Below, piece after piece: positions 36,433 to 43,932 of a DNA stretch of 64,000 bases. Made by a program: the position numbers and the translations under genes. The notes beneath the pieces are model-generated. The model did not search any database. It had not been told where the DNA came from and saw nothing but the letters and a program-made list of their open reading frames with translations. Position 1 is the first letter of the stretch. Every line of letters begins with the position of its first letter. Source of the DNA: Lysinibacillus sp. FJAT-14745 (GTDB lineage: Bacteria; Bacillota; Bacilli; Bacillales_A; Planococcaceae); the NCBI RefSeq assembly GCF_001275675.1, contig NZ_LITM01000006.1:78370-142369 (forward strand), in the 5' to 3' direction.

Positions 36433-37380
36433 ATGTATCGTCGTTGGCGTCAATTTGTCATTTTGCCTATGCTCATCGTTTTATTATTCATGCCCGTAAA
36501 TGCTTTTGCCGCAAAAAAGCTTATTCCGATGGGCGCAGCAATTGGAATCCAACTTCATTTATCTCATGTATTTGTAGCGCATGACGTGCTATTAGCTTCC
36601 AATCAATGGATGAAAGGAGGCGCTGTTATTGAAAAAATTAATGATATTACAGTAAAAACGCTTGCAGATGCCAAACAAGCTGTTGCTCGGCAAGGACAAC
36701 AGAAATGGACGATAAAAAGTGAAGGAAAAGAAGTGACACTTGATTTACAGGAGCAAGAAGCAGAACATGTTATTTCCTTTCTAAAGGATGAAACAGATGG
36801 AGTAGGAACATTGACATACATTGATCCAGAGACAAAAAATTACGGTGCGTTAGGCCACCAAATCGTTGATTCAACTTTACAAGAAGCCCCTATTTTCCAT
36901 GCTGGCTCCATTTTTTTAGCTTCGATTCAACAAATTCGTAAAAGTATACCTGGCCAACCTGGCTATAAAATATCCTCCATTGAAAAACATCAGGATCGAT
37001 TAGGGAGTATAGATAAAAATACAGTTTATGGAATTTTTGGCCGTTGGGAAGACGGTTATCAACAAAGATTACCTAAAGCAATTGAAATTATGCATGAAAA
37101 GGATATAAAAACAGGGAATGCTGAAATCTACACGGCGATCGAGGGCAGTAAGGTGGAAACTTTTTCAATTGAAATTACCAAGGTCGAAAATGAACGCCTT
37201 GAATTCATAGTCACTGACAAAAAGCTCATTGAAAAAACAGGCGGTATTTTGCAGGGGATGAGTGGCAGTCCTATCATTCAAGACGGTCGTTTTGTAGGTG
37301 CGGTTACACATATGTTTGTGGAGGAGCCAAAAAAAGGAGCAGCACTTACAGTAGCAGAAATGTTAAAAAAATCATCATAA
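36433..37380 (+). CDS. spoIVB: Stage IV sporulation protease SpoIVB, compact form
   Basis: This S55-family serine protease is made in the forespore and triggers SpoIVFB-dependent cleavage of pro-sigma-K in the mother cell. It begins with a signal-anchor (FVILPMLIVLLFMPVNAFA), then a short PDZ-like region (about 30-115), then the catalytic domain with TYIDPETKNYGALGH (His near 140) and QGMSGSPIIQDGRFVGAVTH (catalytic Ser near 280). At 315 residues it is about 110 shorter than B. subtilis SpoIVB as I recall it; most of the linker between anchor and PDZ is missing and the PDZ is reduced. The catalytic part is intact. Position between recN and spo0A is canonical. Confidence 0.93.
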   Translation: MYRRWRQFVILPMLIVLLFMPVNAFAAKKLIPMGAAIGIQLHLSHVFVAHDVLLASNQWMKGGAVIEKINDITVKTLADAKQAVARQGQQKWTIKSEGKEVTLDLQEQEAEHVISFLKDETDGVGTLTYIDPETKNYGALGHQIVDSTLQEAPIFHAGSIFLASIQQIRKSIPGQPGYKISSIEKHQDRLGSIDKNTVYGIFGRWEDGYQQRLPKAIEIMHEKDIKTGNAEIYTAIEGSKVETFSIEITKVENERLEFIVTDKKLIEKTGGILQGMSGSPIIQDGRFVGAVTHMFVEEPKKGAALTVAEMLKKSS

Positions 37381-37385
37381 ACGAA

Positions 37386-37414
37386 GGAGCTGCCTGAGGT
37401 AGCTCCATTTTTTC
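37386..37414 (+). terminator. Terminator after spoIVB
   Basis: GGAGCT pairs with AGCTCC across a 9-base loop, followed by ATTTTTTC. Confidence 0.8.
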
Positions 37415-37545
37415 ATGAAAATATCTTGTTCACCAAGTATTTCGTTTATTTATGAAGTGATTAGCGATAGTTATAAGAAACTGTAGTTTTATCTCAATTT
37501 TTTCACTAAAATAAATGGTATAAGCATTAGGTATTTATCATAACT

Positions 37546-37684
37546 TGTCGATATAAAAAGAAAGTATCGGACTACATACTCATTTTTGGAAATAGAAAAG
37601 GTTTTTAAAACAAAAATGTCGAAAATTCCACAGTGTGCAAAAAATGCATAAGGGGATAGGTAACGCTTTGAGATGATTCAAAGC
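37546..37684 (+). promoter_or_regulatory. spo0A control region: 0A-box and leader hairpin
   Basis: A perfect 0A-box TGTCGAA lies at 37617-37623, and a near match TGTCGAT at 37546-37552, consistent with autoregulation by phosphorylated Spo0A as in B. subtilis. AAAAGGTTTTT just upstream and GTCGAAAAT could be sigma-H -35 and -10 boxes, but this is uncertain. GCTTTGA and TCAAAGC (37665-37671, 37678-37684) form a hairpin shortly before the AAAGGAGGA ribosome binding site. Confidence 0.6.
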
Positions 37685-37707
37685 AAAGTTCAAAAGGAGG
37701 AATTTAA

Positions 37708-38499
37708 ATGACAAAGGTTAAAGTAGCGATTGCAGATGATAATCGTGAGTTATTGAAAACAATGGAGCAGTATTTTCAAGGACATCCTGAAATTGAAATA
37801 ATTGCAACTGCTTCAAATGGGAAAGTATGTTTGCAAATGCTAGAGGAATTCACTCCAGATATTTTACTTCTAGATATAATCATGCCACATCTTGATGGGT
37901 TAGCTGTTTTAGAGTCGATGTATCAAAATGAACGAATGTCATCAATTCAAGTTATAATGTTAACTGCTTTTGGTCAAGAAGATGTGATGAAACAGGCTGT
38001 AGACTTAGGTGCATCTTATTTCATGCTAAAGCCATTTGAATTTGATCAATTGGTTCAAAAGATCTTACATTGTGCTGGACAGAAGGCAACACTTCCTAAA
38101 AAGACGAGCGTTTTACAACCAGCGGCACCTCAAAAATTAAATCAACATCAATTAGACAGCACGATTACAGCCATTATTAAAGAAATTGGCGTTCCTGCAC
38201 ATATTAAAGGTTACTCATATTTGCGAGAGGCTATTCAGATGGTGTTCGAAGATATCGAGTTATTAGGCTCTGTGACGAAAATTTTATACCCAGAAATCGC
38301 TAAAAAATTCAATACAACGCCATCACGAGTTGAACGTGCGATTCGTCATGCCATAGAAGTCGCGTGGAACCGTGGCAATTATGAATCGATTTCGTCGATG
38401 TTTGGTTATACGGTACATCATTTAAAATCGAAGCCGACAAATAGCGAATTCATCGCCATGATTGCAGACAAGATTCGCATTGATATGATGGCTAGTTAA
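37708..38499 (+). CDS. spo0A: Sporulation master response regulator Spo0A
   Basis: A 263-residue response regulator with an N-terminal receiver domain (acidic pocket Asp10/Asp11, phosphoacceptor Asp56 in [12 protein letters not shown], Thr and Lys in MLTAF and LKPFEF), a linker, and the Spo0A-type C-terminal DNA-binding domain (about 145-263), including the recognition region [20 protein letters not shown]. Phosphorylated Spo0A binds 0A-boxes to start sporulation. Length and key residues match B. subtilis. AAAGGAGGA precedes ATG 37708. The last ~27 codons and the terminator are duplicated about 993 bases downstream. Confidence 0.98.
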   Translation: MTKVKVAIADDNRELLKTMEQYFQGHPEIEIIATASNGKVCLQMLEEFTPDILLLDIIMPHLDGLAVLESMYQNERMSSIQVIMLTAFGQEDVMKQAVDLGASYFMLKPFEFDQLVQKILHCAGQKATLPKKTSVLQPAAPQKLNQHQLDSTITAIIKEIGVPAHIKGYSYLREAIQMVFEDIELLGSVTKILYPEIAKKFNTTPSRVERAIRHAIEVAWNRGNYESISSMFGYTVHHLKSKPTNSEFIAMIADKIRIDMMAS

Positions 38500-38669
38500 A
38501 CGACGACAGGCTTAGTGGAGAATGACCGATAAAACTTATTATTTATTGCAATTATACTGCGTATTTTATAACGCCTTTTTAGACAGTGTACGCCGACTGT
38601 TTGAGGGGGCGTATTTTTTATGTCTAAAAATCGAAATTGAGCGTTATATGTTGGTTTATTCCGTAAAAG
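38417..38669 (+). repeat. Direct repeat, left copy: spo0A 3' end plus terminator
   Basis: This segment is repeated at 39411-39663 with an almost constant offset of 993-994 bases. Identity is near complete over the terminator part (38549-38654) and lower near the spo0A stop. It includes the functional spo0A stop codon. Confidence 0.9.
38576..38630 (+). terminator. spo0A terminator (left copy)
   Basis: TACGCC (38589) pairs with GGCGTA (38608), followed by TTTTTTA; the outer arms TTTTTAGACA and TGTCTAAAAA extend the stem. Confidence 0.8.
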
Positions 38670-38708
38670 GTCTTGCACCTAAAACATTATAATCGTATAT
38701 TGTTTTAT

Positions 38709-38907
38709 AACAGATGAACCTAGCGATATTGAAATTCCAATACCTATTGAAGTTGTATAAAAATTTGAAGAAGTGTCTGTGAAAATGGAAGAAATGGTTG
38801 ATATAACAGAAGATGAATTGTTGGTTAAGAAGATAGCATACTGCAACGGTATTTTAGAGGTGGAAAAGAGTATGGAGATAGTGCTGAGGGGATATGCCAA
38901 GAAATAA
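38709..38907 (+). pseudogene. Broken small reading frame downstream of spo0A
   Basis: One frame reads TDEPSDIEIPIPIEVV, then a TAA stop at 38758, then continues for about 48 codons (KFEEVSVKMEEMVDITEDEL onward) to a TAA at 38905. The coding-like composition on both sides of the stop suggests a gene interrupted by a nonsense mutation. A GTG at 38773 or 38779 could start a ~44-codon product, but no good ribosome binding site is seen. No family recognised. It lies between the two copies of the spo0A 3' end, so it may be part of an inserted and decaying segment. Confidence 0.4.
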
Positions 38908-39074
38908 GGTTATTGTAATCCTCTAAATCCATTTCAATCTAAAAAGGCCCACCAGTTTTAATTATTAGGTTGTCTCATTGATTTCATATGACTATCCTAT
39001 ATAAGCAGAAAATTAGGTATTGTAATACAATCGCATATGGAATATTATGAACCTTATGGAAAGGTTGGATATAA

Positions 39075-39233
39075 ATGAATTTAAAGACTGCTAAAGAAGT
39101 TATTGAAGAACTACAAGAAACTATGAAATCACATATGTGTTCAGAAGAAAGAATGAAATTGGAAGTTTGGCTTAAAGAGTATTACATAGACGAACTAGTA
39201 AAAAAGAAAGTACTGATGAATTCGGATTGCTAG
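39075..39233 (+). CDS. Small hypothetical protein (52 aa)
   Basis: The frame starts MNLKTAKEVIEELQETMKSH and is a charged, helical, cytosolic peptide (EERMKLEVWLKEYYIDELVKKK) resembling short Bacillales peptides of unknown function. GGAAAGG lies about 10 bases before ATG 39075. It sits between the two copies of the spo0A 3' end. The codon pattern looks coding, but the size and damaged surroundings keep confidence moderate. Confidence 0.45.
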   Translation: MNLKTAKEVIEELQETMKSHMCSEERMKLEVWLKEYYIDELVKKKVLMNSDC

Positions 39234-39254
39234 TCATTTAAAAAGGGGAGTCAT

Positions 39255-39310
39255 TTAACCTATTTCAGCGGGTGTACGAACATCCGCTGAAATAAGTTAA
39301 GCCTCTGGAG
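39255..39310 (+). repeat. Interspersed hairpin repeat family B, copy 1
   Basis: TTAAC..TATTTCAGCGG pairs with CCGCTGAAATA..GTTAA around a short loop and is followed directly by GCCTCTGGAG. The same layout, a TTAA-bounded stem then AGCCT(C/T)CGG, occurs at 43562-43610 and 55654-55690. Confidence 0.65.
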
Positions 39311-39410
39311 CTTACTGGCGAAGACTTGCTTATTGAGTTTGTTGTTCAAAAAAACAGATTAAGACGATTTCGATTTTGCTGGCGCTGATAGTTTAAGTAA
39401 AAAGGCAATG

Positions 39411-39663
39411 ATCATTTAAAATCGAAGCCGACAAATAGCGAATTCATTATCATGATCGCGAGTTAAACGTTGATGTGACTGTGTTTATGGACGGAAAACT
39501 TAGCGGAGAATGAACGATAAAGATAAACTTATTATTTATAGCAATTATACTGCGTATTTTATAACGCCTTTTTAGACAGTGTACGCCGACTGTTTGAGGG
39601 GGCGTATTTTTTATGTCTAAAAATCAAAATTGAGCGTTATATGTTGGATTGTTCGGTAAAAAC
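39411..39663 (+). pseudogene. Duplicate of spo0A 3' end and terminator (right copy)
   Basis: It begins with codons for [11 protein letters not shown], the same residues as near the end of Spo0A, then loses the remaining codons through a small deletion and substitutions. The downstream terminator (39569-39623) is nearly identical to that of the real gene. No start or upstream spo0A sequence is present, so it cannot be expressed as Spo0A. The intact stem may still terminate transcription. Confidence 0.88.
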
Positions 39664-39792
39664 CTTAAAGAGCCCACTTTCTTAATTTGCCTTACTGATG
39701 TTTGATGTTTAAATAACCAGTTTTACATTGAATTTATGGAAAAATAAACTCATATTTTAAATGGAGAATGGTCATTTGGAGGAGGAATGAAA

Positions 39793-40173
39793 ATGGGGTT
39801 ATTTGATGGGATAATAGGTAATGCGAGTGAAGTGAATTTAGAAAAATTACAGGAAGAAGTTAAAGATTTATTAACGCCGAATGAAACAATTAAGAATGCC
39901 TATAAAATTATAAGAGACACTTTTATTTTTACGGATAAAAGACTTATCTTAATCGATAAACAAGGAGTAACTGGGAAGAAAACGCAATATCATTCAATTC
40001 CATATAAGAATATTCTTCATTTTGCAGTTGAAACTGCGGGAACATTTGATCTAGATGCAGAGTTGAAAATTTGGGTTTCGGGTAGTGAATTACCGATTCA
40101 GAAAAACTTTAATAAATCAACTAACATCTATAAAATTCAAAGTGTGTTAGCGGAATATGTATTAGGTAAGTAA
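39793..40173 (+). CDS. PH-domain protein (YvbH-like, bacterial PH fold)
   Basis: This 126-residue cytosolic protein matches the bacterial pleckstrin-homology family (DUF1696-type): an N-terminal helix region (GLFDGIIGNASEVN), an early ERI/NEXIKNAYKIIRDTFIFTDKRLILID strand series, and the conserved SIPYKNILHFAVETAGTFDLDAELKIW core. Function in the family is unknown. ATG 39793 has GGAGGAGGA 7 bases upstream; an earlier ATG at 39787 crowds that site. It is monocistronic, closed by its own terminator. Confidence 0.85.
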   Translation: MGLFDGIIGNASEVNLEKLQEEVKDLLTPNETIKNAYKIIRDTFIFTDKRLILIDKQGVTGKKTQYHSIPYKNILHFAVETAGTFDLDAELKIWVSGSELPIQKNFNKSTNIYKIQSVLAEYVLGK

Positions 40174-40174
40174 T

Positions 40175-40214
40175 AAAAATAAACGACCAAAAAATTGTTG
40201 GTCGTTTATTTTTG
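40175..40214 (+). terminator. Terminator after PH-domain gene
   Basis: AAAAATAAACGACCAA and TTGGTCGTTTATTTTT form a perfect 16-bp stem with a 7-base loop. The T-run is part of the right arm, so it could also work on the other strand. Confidence 0.9.
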
Positions 40215-40248
40215 CTTGAACGTATATAATTCAATCAGGTGATAACAT

Positions 40249-40443
40249 ATGAAAAGCGTAAACTTACAACTTGACGAAAATAACTCGTTAGAAATAACAC
40301 AGATAGAAGAAAATTTATTTGAGGTACGACTTGGAATGAATGGAAGCATTAGCATTTACTATATGACGCGTGAACAGCTCCTAAATTTCGATCAACTTGG
40401 CGCTCATATTCGCATTGAGGCTATTCTAGAGGCTGACTTGTAG
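40249..40443 (+). CDS. Small hypothetical protein (64 aa)
   Basis: The product starts MKSVNLQLDENNSLEITQIE and appears as a small beta-rich acidic protein (NLFEVRLGMNGSISIYYM) followed by a helix (REQLLNFDQLGAHIRIEAILEA). No family recognised. AGGTGAT sits 6 bases before ATG 40249, a good start. It is a single gene after a terminator. The 296 bases after it (40444-40739) contain no gene that I can see; a GACAATTGTC palindrome lies at 40672-40681 and a CCTTTTTATAGTATAA box near 40575. Confidence 0.6.
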   Translation: MKSVNLQLDENNSLEITQIEENLFEVRLGMNGSISIYYMTREQLLNFDQLGAHIRIEAILEADL

Positions 40444-40739
40444 CCATAGTATTGAAGGCCTAATGCATGTTTATGAAAATTAAGTTAGTTAAAGATTTAG
40501 TGAATTTTCTGATTTTCAACAGTTGAATTTAAACAATTAAGGTAGGTGGATTTTTGATATTGAGTAAAACCTTACCTTTTTATAGTATAAATCGACTAAT
40601 ATTGACGTGAAAATTAAAAGGATGTTTGAAAGTATTACTTACAAAGTATGGGTAATTTCTTTCTTAGTAGTGACAATTGTCTCTAAACAAATGTAAATAG
40701 ATTGTATATACTTACAGTTAGAAGGAAGGAGGAGGTAGC

Positions 40740-42311
40740 TTGATTCTAGTTCGAAATGATAAATTCGAAATAACGGAAGAAAATGGAAAGGTCTATATGC
40801 TCACGTACAGTGCCGGTTATCCATTAAAAGAATTTGATAGTATTTTACGTAGTCATCCCCGACTTAAATTGTCGAATTTTTCAATATTAAAAAATGTCTT
40901 AGCAACAGAAGGCACAAGCCCTGTGGAAATTGGACGTTGGCTACCGAATGTTGAAGCAGAAACTGCACGGGATAAAATGTCTGCCTCAATATTTGTATAT
41001 GAGACACATGATTATATTCTAAAAAATAAAGAGAAATTAACTCAACAAATTCTGGAAACAATCGAGAATGAAGGTATAGTTCATGGAATATTAGATTTTG
41101 ATATTTCTAAGATTGAGCCCGGAAAAGCATGTTTAATTGCACAAGGAACACCACCTGTAGCAGGAGCAGATGCACAAATTACATACTTACCTAAACCAGA
41201 GAGAAAGCCAGTAATTCGCGAAGATGGGAAAGCGGATTATTATGACATGAACTTTATTTCTGAAATTTCCGAGGGTTCATGGCTAGGCGAGAAAATCCCT
41301 GCGACATTAGGTAAACCAGGGAAAAATGTACTAGGAGAAATTATGTCTGCTGTACCAGGTCGTGATTTCCCTATACGATACGATAAAAAATCAGCTTATG
41401 AAGTGGAAGAGGATGGGAAAATTGTCATCCGTTCAAAAATAGCTGGTGTATTAGATGATGTTAAGGGCATGATCGGTGTTAATAGACATTTACCAATTAA
41501 TGGGGACGTTGGCGTTGAAACCGGGAATCTCGAATTTAATGGCTCTTTAAGCATTAAAGGAACAGTTACATCAGGCTATACAGTCATTGCTACTGGAGAT
41601 ATTTCCATCGAGGGTGCAGAAGGTGTAAGCGGTGCCAAACTTATTAAATCCATTGAAGGCGACGTTTATATTCGTGGAGGGATTTTTGGGCTAGGCTCAA
41701 CTCTTGTAGAGGCAGGTGGGAATATTTTCGTTAAGCATGTCAATGAGGCAAATCTAGTTGCAGCTGACAGCATTCATATAGGATTTTATGCATTGGGATC
41801 ACAGCTCACTGCACATTCAATCTTTGTGGACGAACGAAAAGGGAAAATTATAGGGGGCCGTGCAGTTGCCAAAAATACAATCGTCACAGCCATCTCGGGA
41901 AATCGTTTAGAGCGTCGAACTGACTTGATCATCGAAAGTGTTAATAAACAGGCAAGCTATTCGATTATGCAAGAGAAGGCAGCACAGCTTAAGTCGCTGC
42001 AATCAGAAATCTCTGTGCACGAGGGGATAATTAAAAACTTACTGCCACTCCTTAACCAAATGTCTAAGGAACAGATAGCTACATTTGAGGAAACAAAACA
42101 AAGCTTAACAAAATTGAAAGCGGAAGCAATGACAATTGATCGTGAGGTTAAGCTAATAGTGGATGAAATGCGTCATGCTGGAAAAGAGGAAATTATAGTG
42201 ACGAAGGAAGCTCATCCTGGTACTTATATTCAAATTGGTAAAAAATCATCCTTATTAAGCAAGATGACAAATGGTAAATTTCTTATCGAATTCGGTGAGT
42301 TAAATGTCTAG
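40740..42311 (+). CDS. FapA/DUF342-family protein
   Basis: A 523-residue protein of the DUF342 (FapA) family: N-terminal ~200 residues of mixed fold; a repetitive beta-helix region around 245-400 (INGDVGVETGNLEFNGSLSIKGTVTSG, ATGDISIEGAEGV, SIEGDVYIRGGIFG, EAGGNIFVKHVNEAN); and a C-terminal coiled coil (about 405-480). Members are polymer-like scaffold proteins linked in some species to flagellar or cell-envelope functions; the exact role is unknown. The start is TTG 40740 with GGAGGAGG upstream. The last 8 bases overlap the phosphodiesterase gene, indicating coupling. Confidence 0.88.
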   Translation: MILVRNDKFEITEENGKVYMLTYSAGYPLKEFDSILRSHPRLKLSNFSILKNVLATEGTSPVEIGRWLPNVEAETARDKMSASIFVYETHDYILKNKEKLTQQILETIENEGIVHGILDFDISKIEPGKACLIAQGTPPVAGADAQITYLPKPERKPVIREDGKADYYDMNFISEISEGSWLGEKIPATLGKPGKNVLGEIMSAVPGRDFPIRYDKKSAYEVEEDGKIVIRSKIAGVLDDVKGMIGVNRHLPINGDVGVETGNLEFNGSLSIKGTVTSGYTVIATGDISIEGAEGVSGAKLIKSIEGDVYIRGGIFGLGSTLVEAGGNIFVKHVNEANLVAADSIHIGFYALGSQLTAHSIFVDERKGKIIGGRAVAKNTIVTAISGNRLERRTDLIIESVNKQASYSIMQEKAAQLKSLQSEISVHEGIIKNLLPLLNQMSKEQIATFEETKQSLTKLKAEAMTIDREVKLIVDEMRHAGKEEIIVTKEAHPGTYIQIGKKSSLLSKMTNGKFLIEFGELNV

Positions 42312-43029
42312 TGAATCTTCCATTCCTATATTTGCACATCGGGGGGCTTCAGCGTATGCACTTGAAAATACTATGAAGGCTTTTGAAAGGGCATTAGAGC
42401 TAGGGGCAGATGGGATTGAATTAGATATCCAACTTTCAAAAGAGGGCATTCCAGTTGTGTATCATGATCCACAGCTGTCTAGATTGGTTGGCATCAATAA
42501 GCCTGTGAACGAATGTACGATAGAGGAGCTAGTAAGCTTTAAACTGGGGAAGCCGTGGAGGCGATTATTCTCAACGTATAAAATCCCGACGTTTGATGTA
42601 GTTTTAGCATGGGCAAATTCACAACAGCTACCCCTTAATATTGAATTAAAATCAACAATTCTTAATAATAAAAGCGCACTTATTCAAATACTTCATGGGC
42701 TTACTTTGCCTGTTGGCAGTCATTTTTCATCGTTTCACTATGAGCTTCTGGAGATTGTGAAACAATATAAGCCGGACTATGAAACAGCACTTATAGCAAC
42801 AAAAAAATTAAAATGGGATTTGCTTAGTGATTACAAAGCTATTGATAGTGTTCATATGCATAAAAGGTATTATAAACCAAGATATTTAGAGGCTTGTGTA
42901 GCGAGTGACAAAGCATGTCGTTTTTATGCAATTGATGGGGATGAAACATTTTTGTTGAATCCGCATCCTTCTGTCATTGGTTGGATTACTGATTTTCCTG
43001 ATAAAGTAATTGCGAAACAGCAACGATAA
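42304..43029 (+). CDS. Glycerophosphodiester phosphodiesterase (GlpQ/UgpQ-like, YqiK)
   Basis: A 241-residue TIM-barrel enzyme hydrolysing glycerophosphodiesters to glycerol 3-phosphate and an alcohol. The family motifs are clear: HRGASAYALENTMKAF at 12-27 (catalytic His, substrate Arg and Glu), GADGIELDIQLSKEGIPVVYHD near 34-55 (metal-binding Glu and Asp, second catalytic His), and LNIELKS near 110. There is no signal peptide, so it is cytoplasmic. In B. subtilis yqiK sits just before the bkd locus, matching this position. It overlaps the FapA-like gene by 8 bases. Confidence 0.93.
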   Translation: MSSESSIPIFAHRGASAYALENTMKAFERALELGADGIELDIQLSKEGIPVVYHDPQLSRLVGINKPVNECTIEELVSFKLGKPWRRLFSTYKIPTFDVVLAWANSQQLPLNIELKSTILNNKSALIQILHGLTLPVGSHFSSFHYELLEIVKQYKPDYETALIATKKLKWDLLSDYKAIDSVHMHKRYYKPRYLEACVASDKACRFYAIDGDETFLLNPHPSVIGWITDFPDKVIAKQQR

Positions 43030-43049
43030 TCATTCTGATGAATGAAGAT

Positions 43050-43103
43050 AAAAATAGCTATCCAATAAGTCATTTGGACTTAAAAGGATAGCTATTTTTA
43101 TTT
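43050..43103. terminator. Bidirectional terminator between converging genes
   Basis: AAAAATAGCTATCC and GGATAGCTATTTTT form a 14-bp stem; inside, AAGTC and GACTT form a second stem. T-runs flank it on both strands. It separates the phosphodiesterase gene from the minus-strand DUF2627 gene. Confidence 0.9.
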
Positions 43104-43334
43104 TTTTTGGAAGCGCGGAGCTACTTTTCCATTTTTTCGATCGCGGTGAAGTAAGAATCCTGCGAAAAAGCCAAAGCCTATAATAAAAAAAATAATGCCA
43201 ACGACGAATTGTAGCCATAAAAATGGGAAAGGTGAGATGAGCTTACCAAATAATGTATCACGCATAAATTTAATGCCACCTGCAGCCATAAGACCTGGAA
43301 TTAGCATCACAATAAAAGCAGCTAAACGACCCAT
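43098..43334 (-). CDS. DUF2627-family membrane protein (YqzF-like)
   Basis: A 78-residue protein with two hydrophobic helices (RLAAFIVMLIPGLMAAGGIKFM and PFLWLQFVVGIIFFIIGFGFFAGFLLH) and a basic cytosolic tail (RDRKNGKVAPRFQKK). This matches the DUF2627 family, small membrane proteins found beside the bkd operon in Bacillus (yqzF). Function unknown. GGGGGACATGC-type sequence before ATG 43334 gives a usable ribosome binding site. Its stop codon lies inside the shared terminator. Confidence 0.85.
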   Translation of the reverse strand: MGRLAAFIVMLIPGLMAAGGIKFMRDTLFGKLISPFPFLWLQFVVGIIFFIIGFGFFAGFLLHRDRKNGKVAPRFQKK

Positions 43335-43561
43335 GCATGTCCCCCCTTATTCCTTAGTTTAATTGTACCTGTGGATATTGGAATGTCAAGGAAGGTTATA
43401 AAACTAGATACCCAAAAACAAGTAAGAAATAACATAGAAACTGTAACTGAATCTTTAGAAAATTCTTACTTAAATAAGAAAGTGTAATAATAGTTGCTAA
43501 ATTGTGAATTTGTCAGTATTGTAAAATTAAATGGAGCAATATTATCCATTGTTAAACAATT

Positions 43562-43861
43562 TTAAATTCTTTTAGCTGGTGTTGAAAGAATTTAAAGCCT
43601 CCGGCGGATGTCACGGAATCTGAAAGTAGTTCATAAAGGATGTTAGCCTAAAATCATCGCATCCATGCGATAACGGCTAACTGACCTGCATAGGTAAAAA
43701 CGCCACGTCCTGTGGCATTACCGAAATGACCAACATCGTGTTGGCCCTCGGTAAAAGCGCCACGTCCTGTGGCATTACCGAAATGACCGACATCGTGTCG
43801 GCCCTCGTGCAGGCATAAGCACAAAGTCGATTCCTGACGCAATTATGCCGAGGCATATTTG
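43562..43861. repeat. Multi-stem structured intergenic element upstream of leucine dehydrogenase
   Basis: Successive stems can be read: TTAAATTCTTTT with GAAAGAATTTAA (43562-43595); GTTAGCC with GGCTAAC (43642-43681) enclosing ATCGCAT-cc-ATGCGAT; CCTGCA (43685) with TGCAGG (43808) enclosing two 57-bp tandem units; and a final AATTATGCC/GGCATATT stem (43841-43859). The first stem and following AGCCTCCGG identify it as a copy of repeat family B carrying a large internal insertion. The remainder of 43335-43932 shows no gene. Confidence 0.8.
43693..43806. repeat. Two 57-bp tandem units with covarying stems
   Basis: Unit 1 is 43693-43749 and unit 2 is 43750-43806, with only three differences. Each unit folds as GGTAA..GCCAC-gtcct-GTGGC..TTACC followed by a 6-bp stem with a TCG loop (CCAACA/TGTTGG in unit 1, CCGACA/TGTCGG in unit 2). 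Two of the three differences are the two sides of one base pair (A-T to G-C). Confidence 0.92.
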
Positions 43862-43932
43862 AGACATTAAATATACTGAATTGGGATGGGCATTAGGGGA
43901 TAGCACTTTCCAAAGCAAAGGGGCGAGTTTTC

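Noticed and set aside
40672-40710. TTGTCT and TATATA as a promoter for the FapA-like gene
   Set aside because: Spacing of 22 bases is too long; only the GACAATTGTC palindrome is worth noting.
43693-43806. CRISPR-like repeat array
   Set aside because: Two contiguous 57-bp units without spacers and with internal hairpins; no cas gene in the window.
43654-43842. Minus-strand 62-codon frame with 19-residue repeats
   Set aside because: It is the reverse reading of the 57-bp structured units; it has no ribosome binding site and its differences follow base pairing rather than codon conservation.
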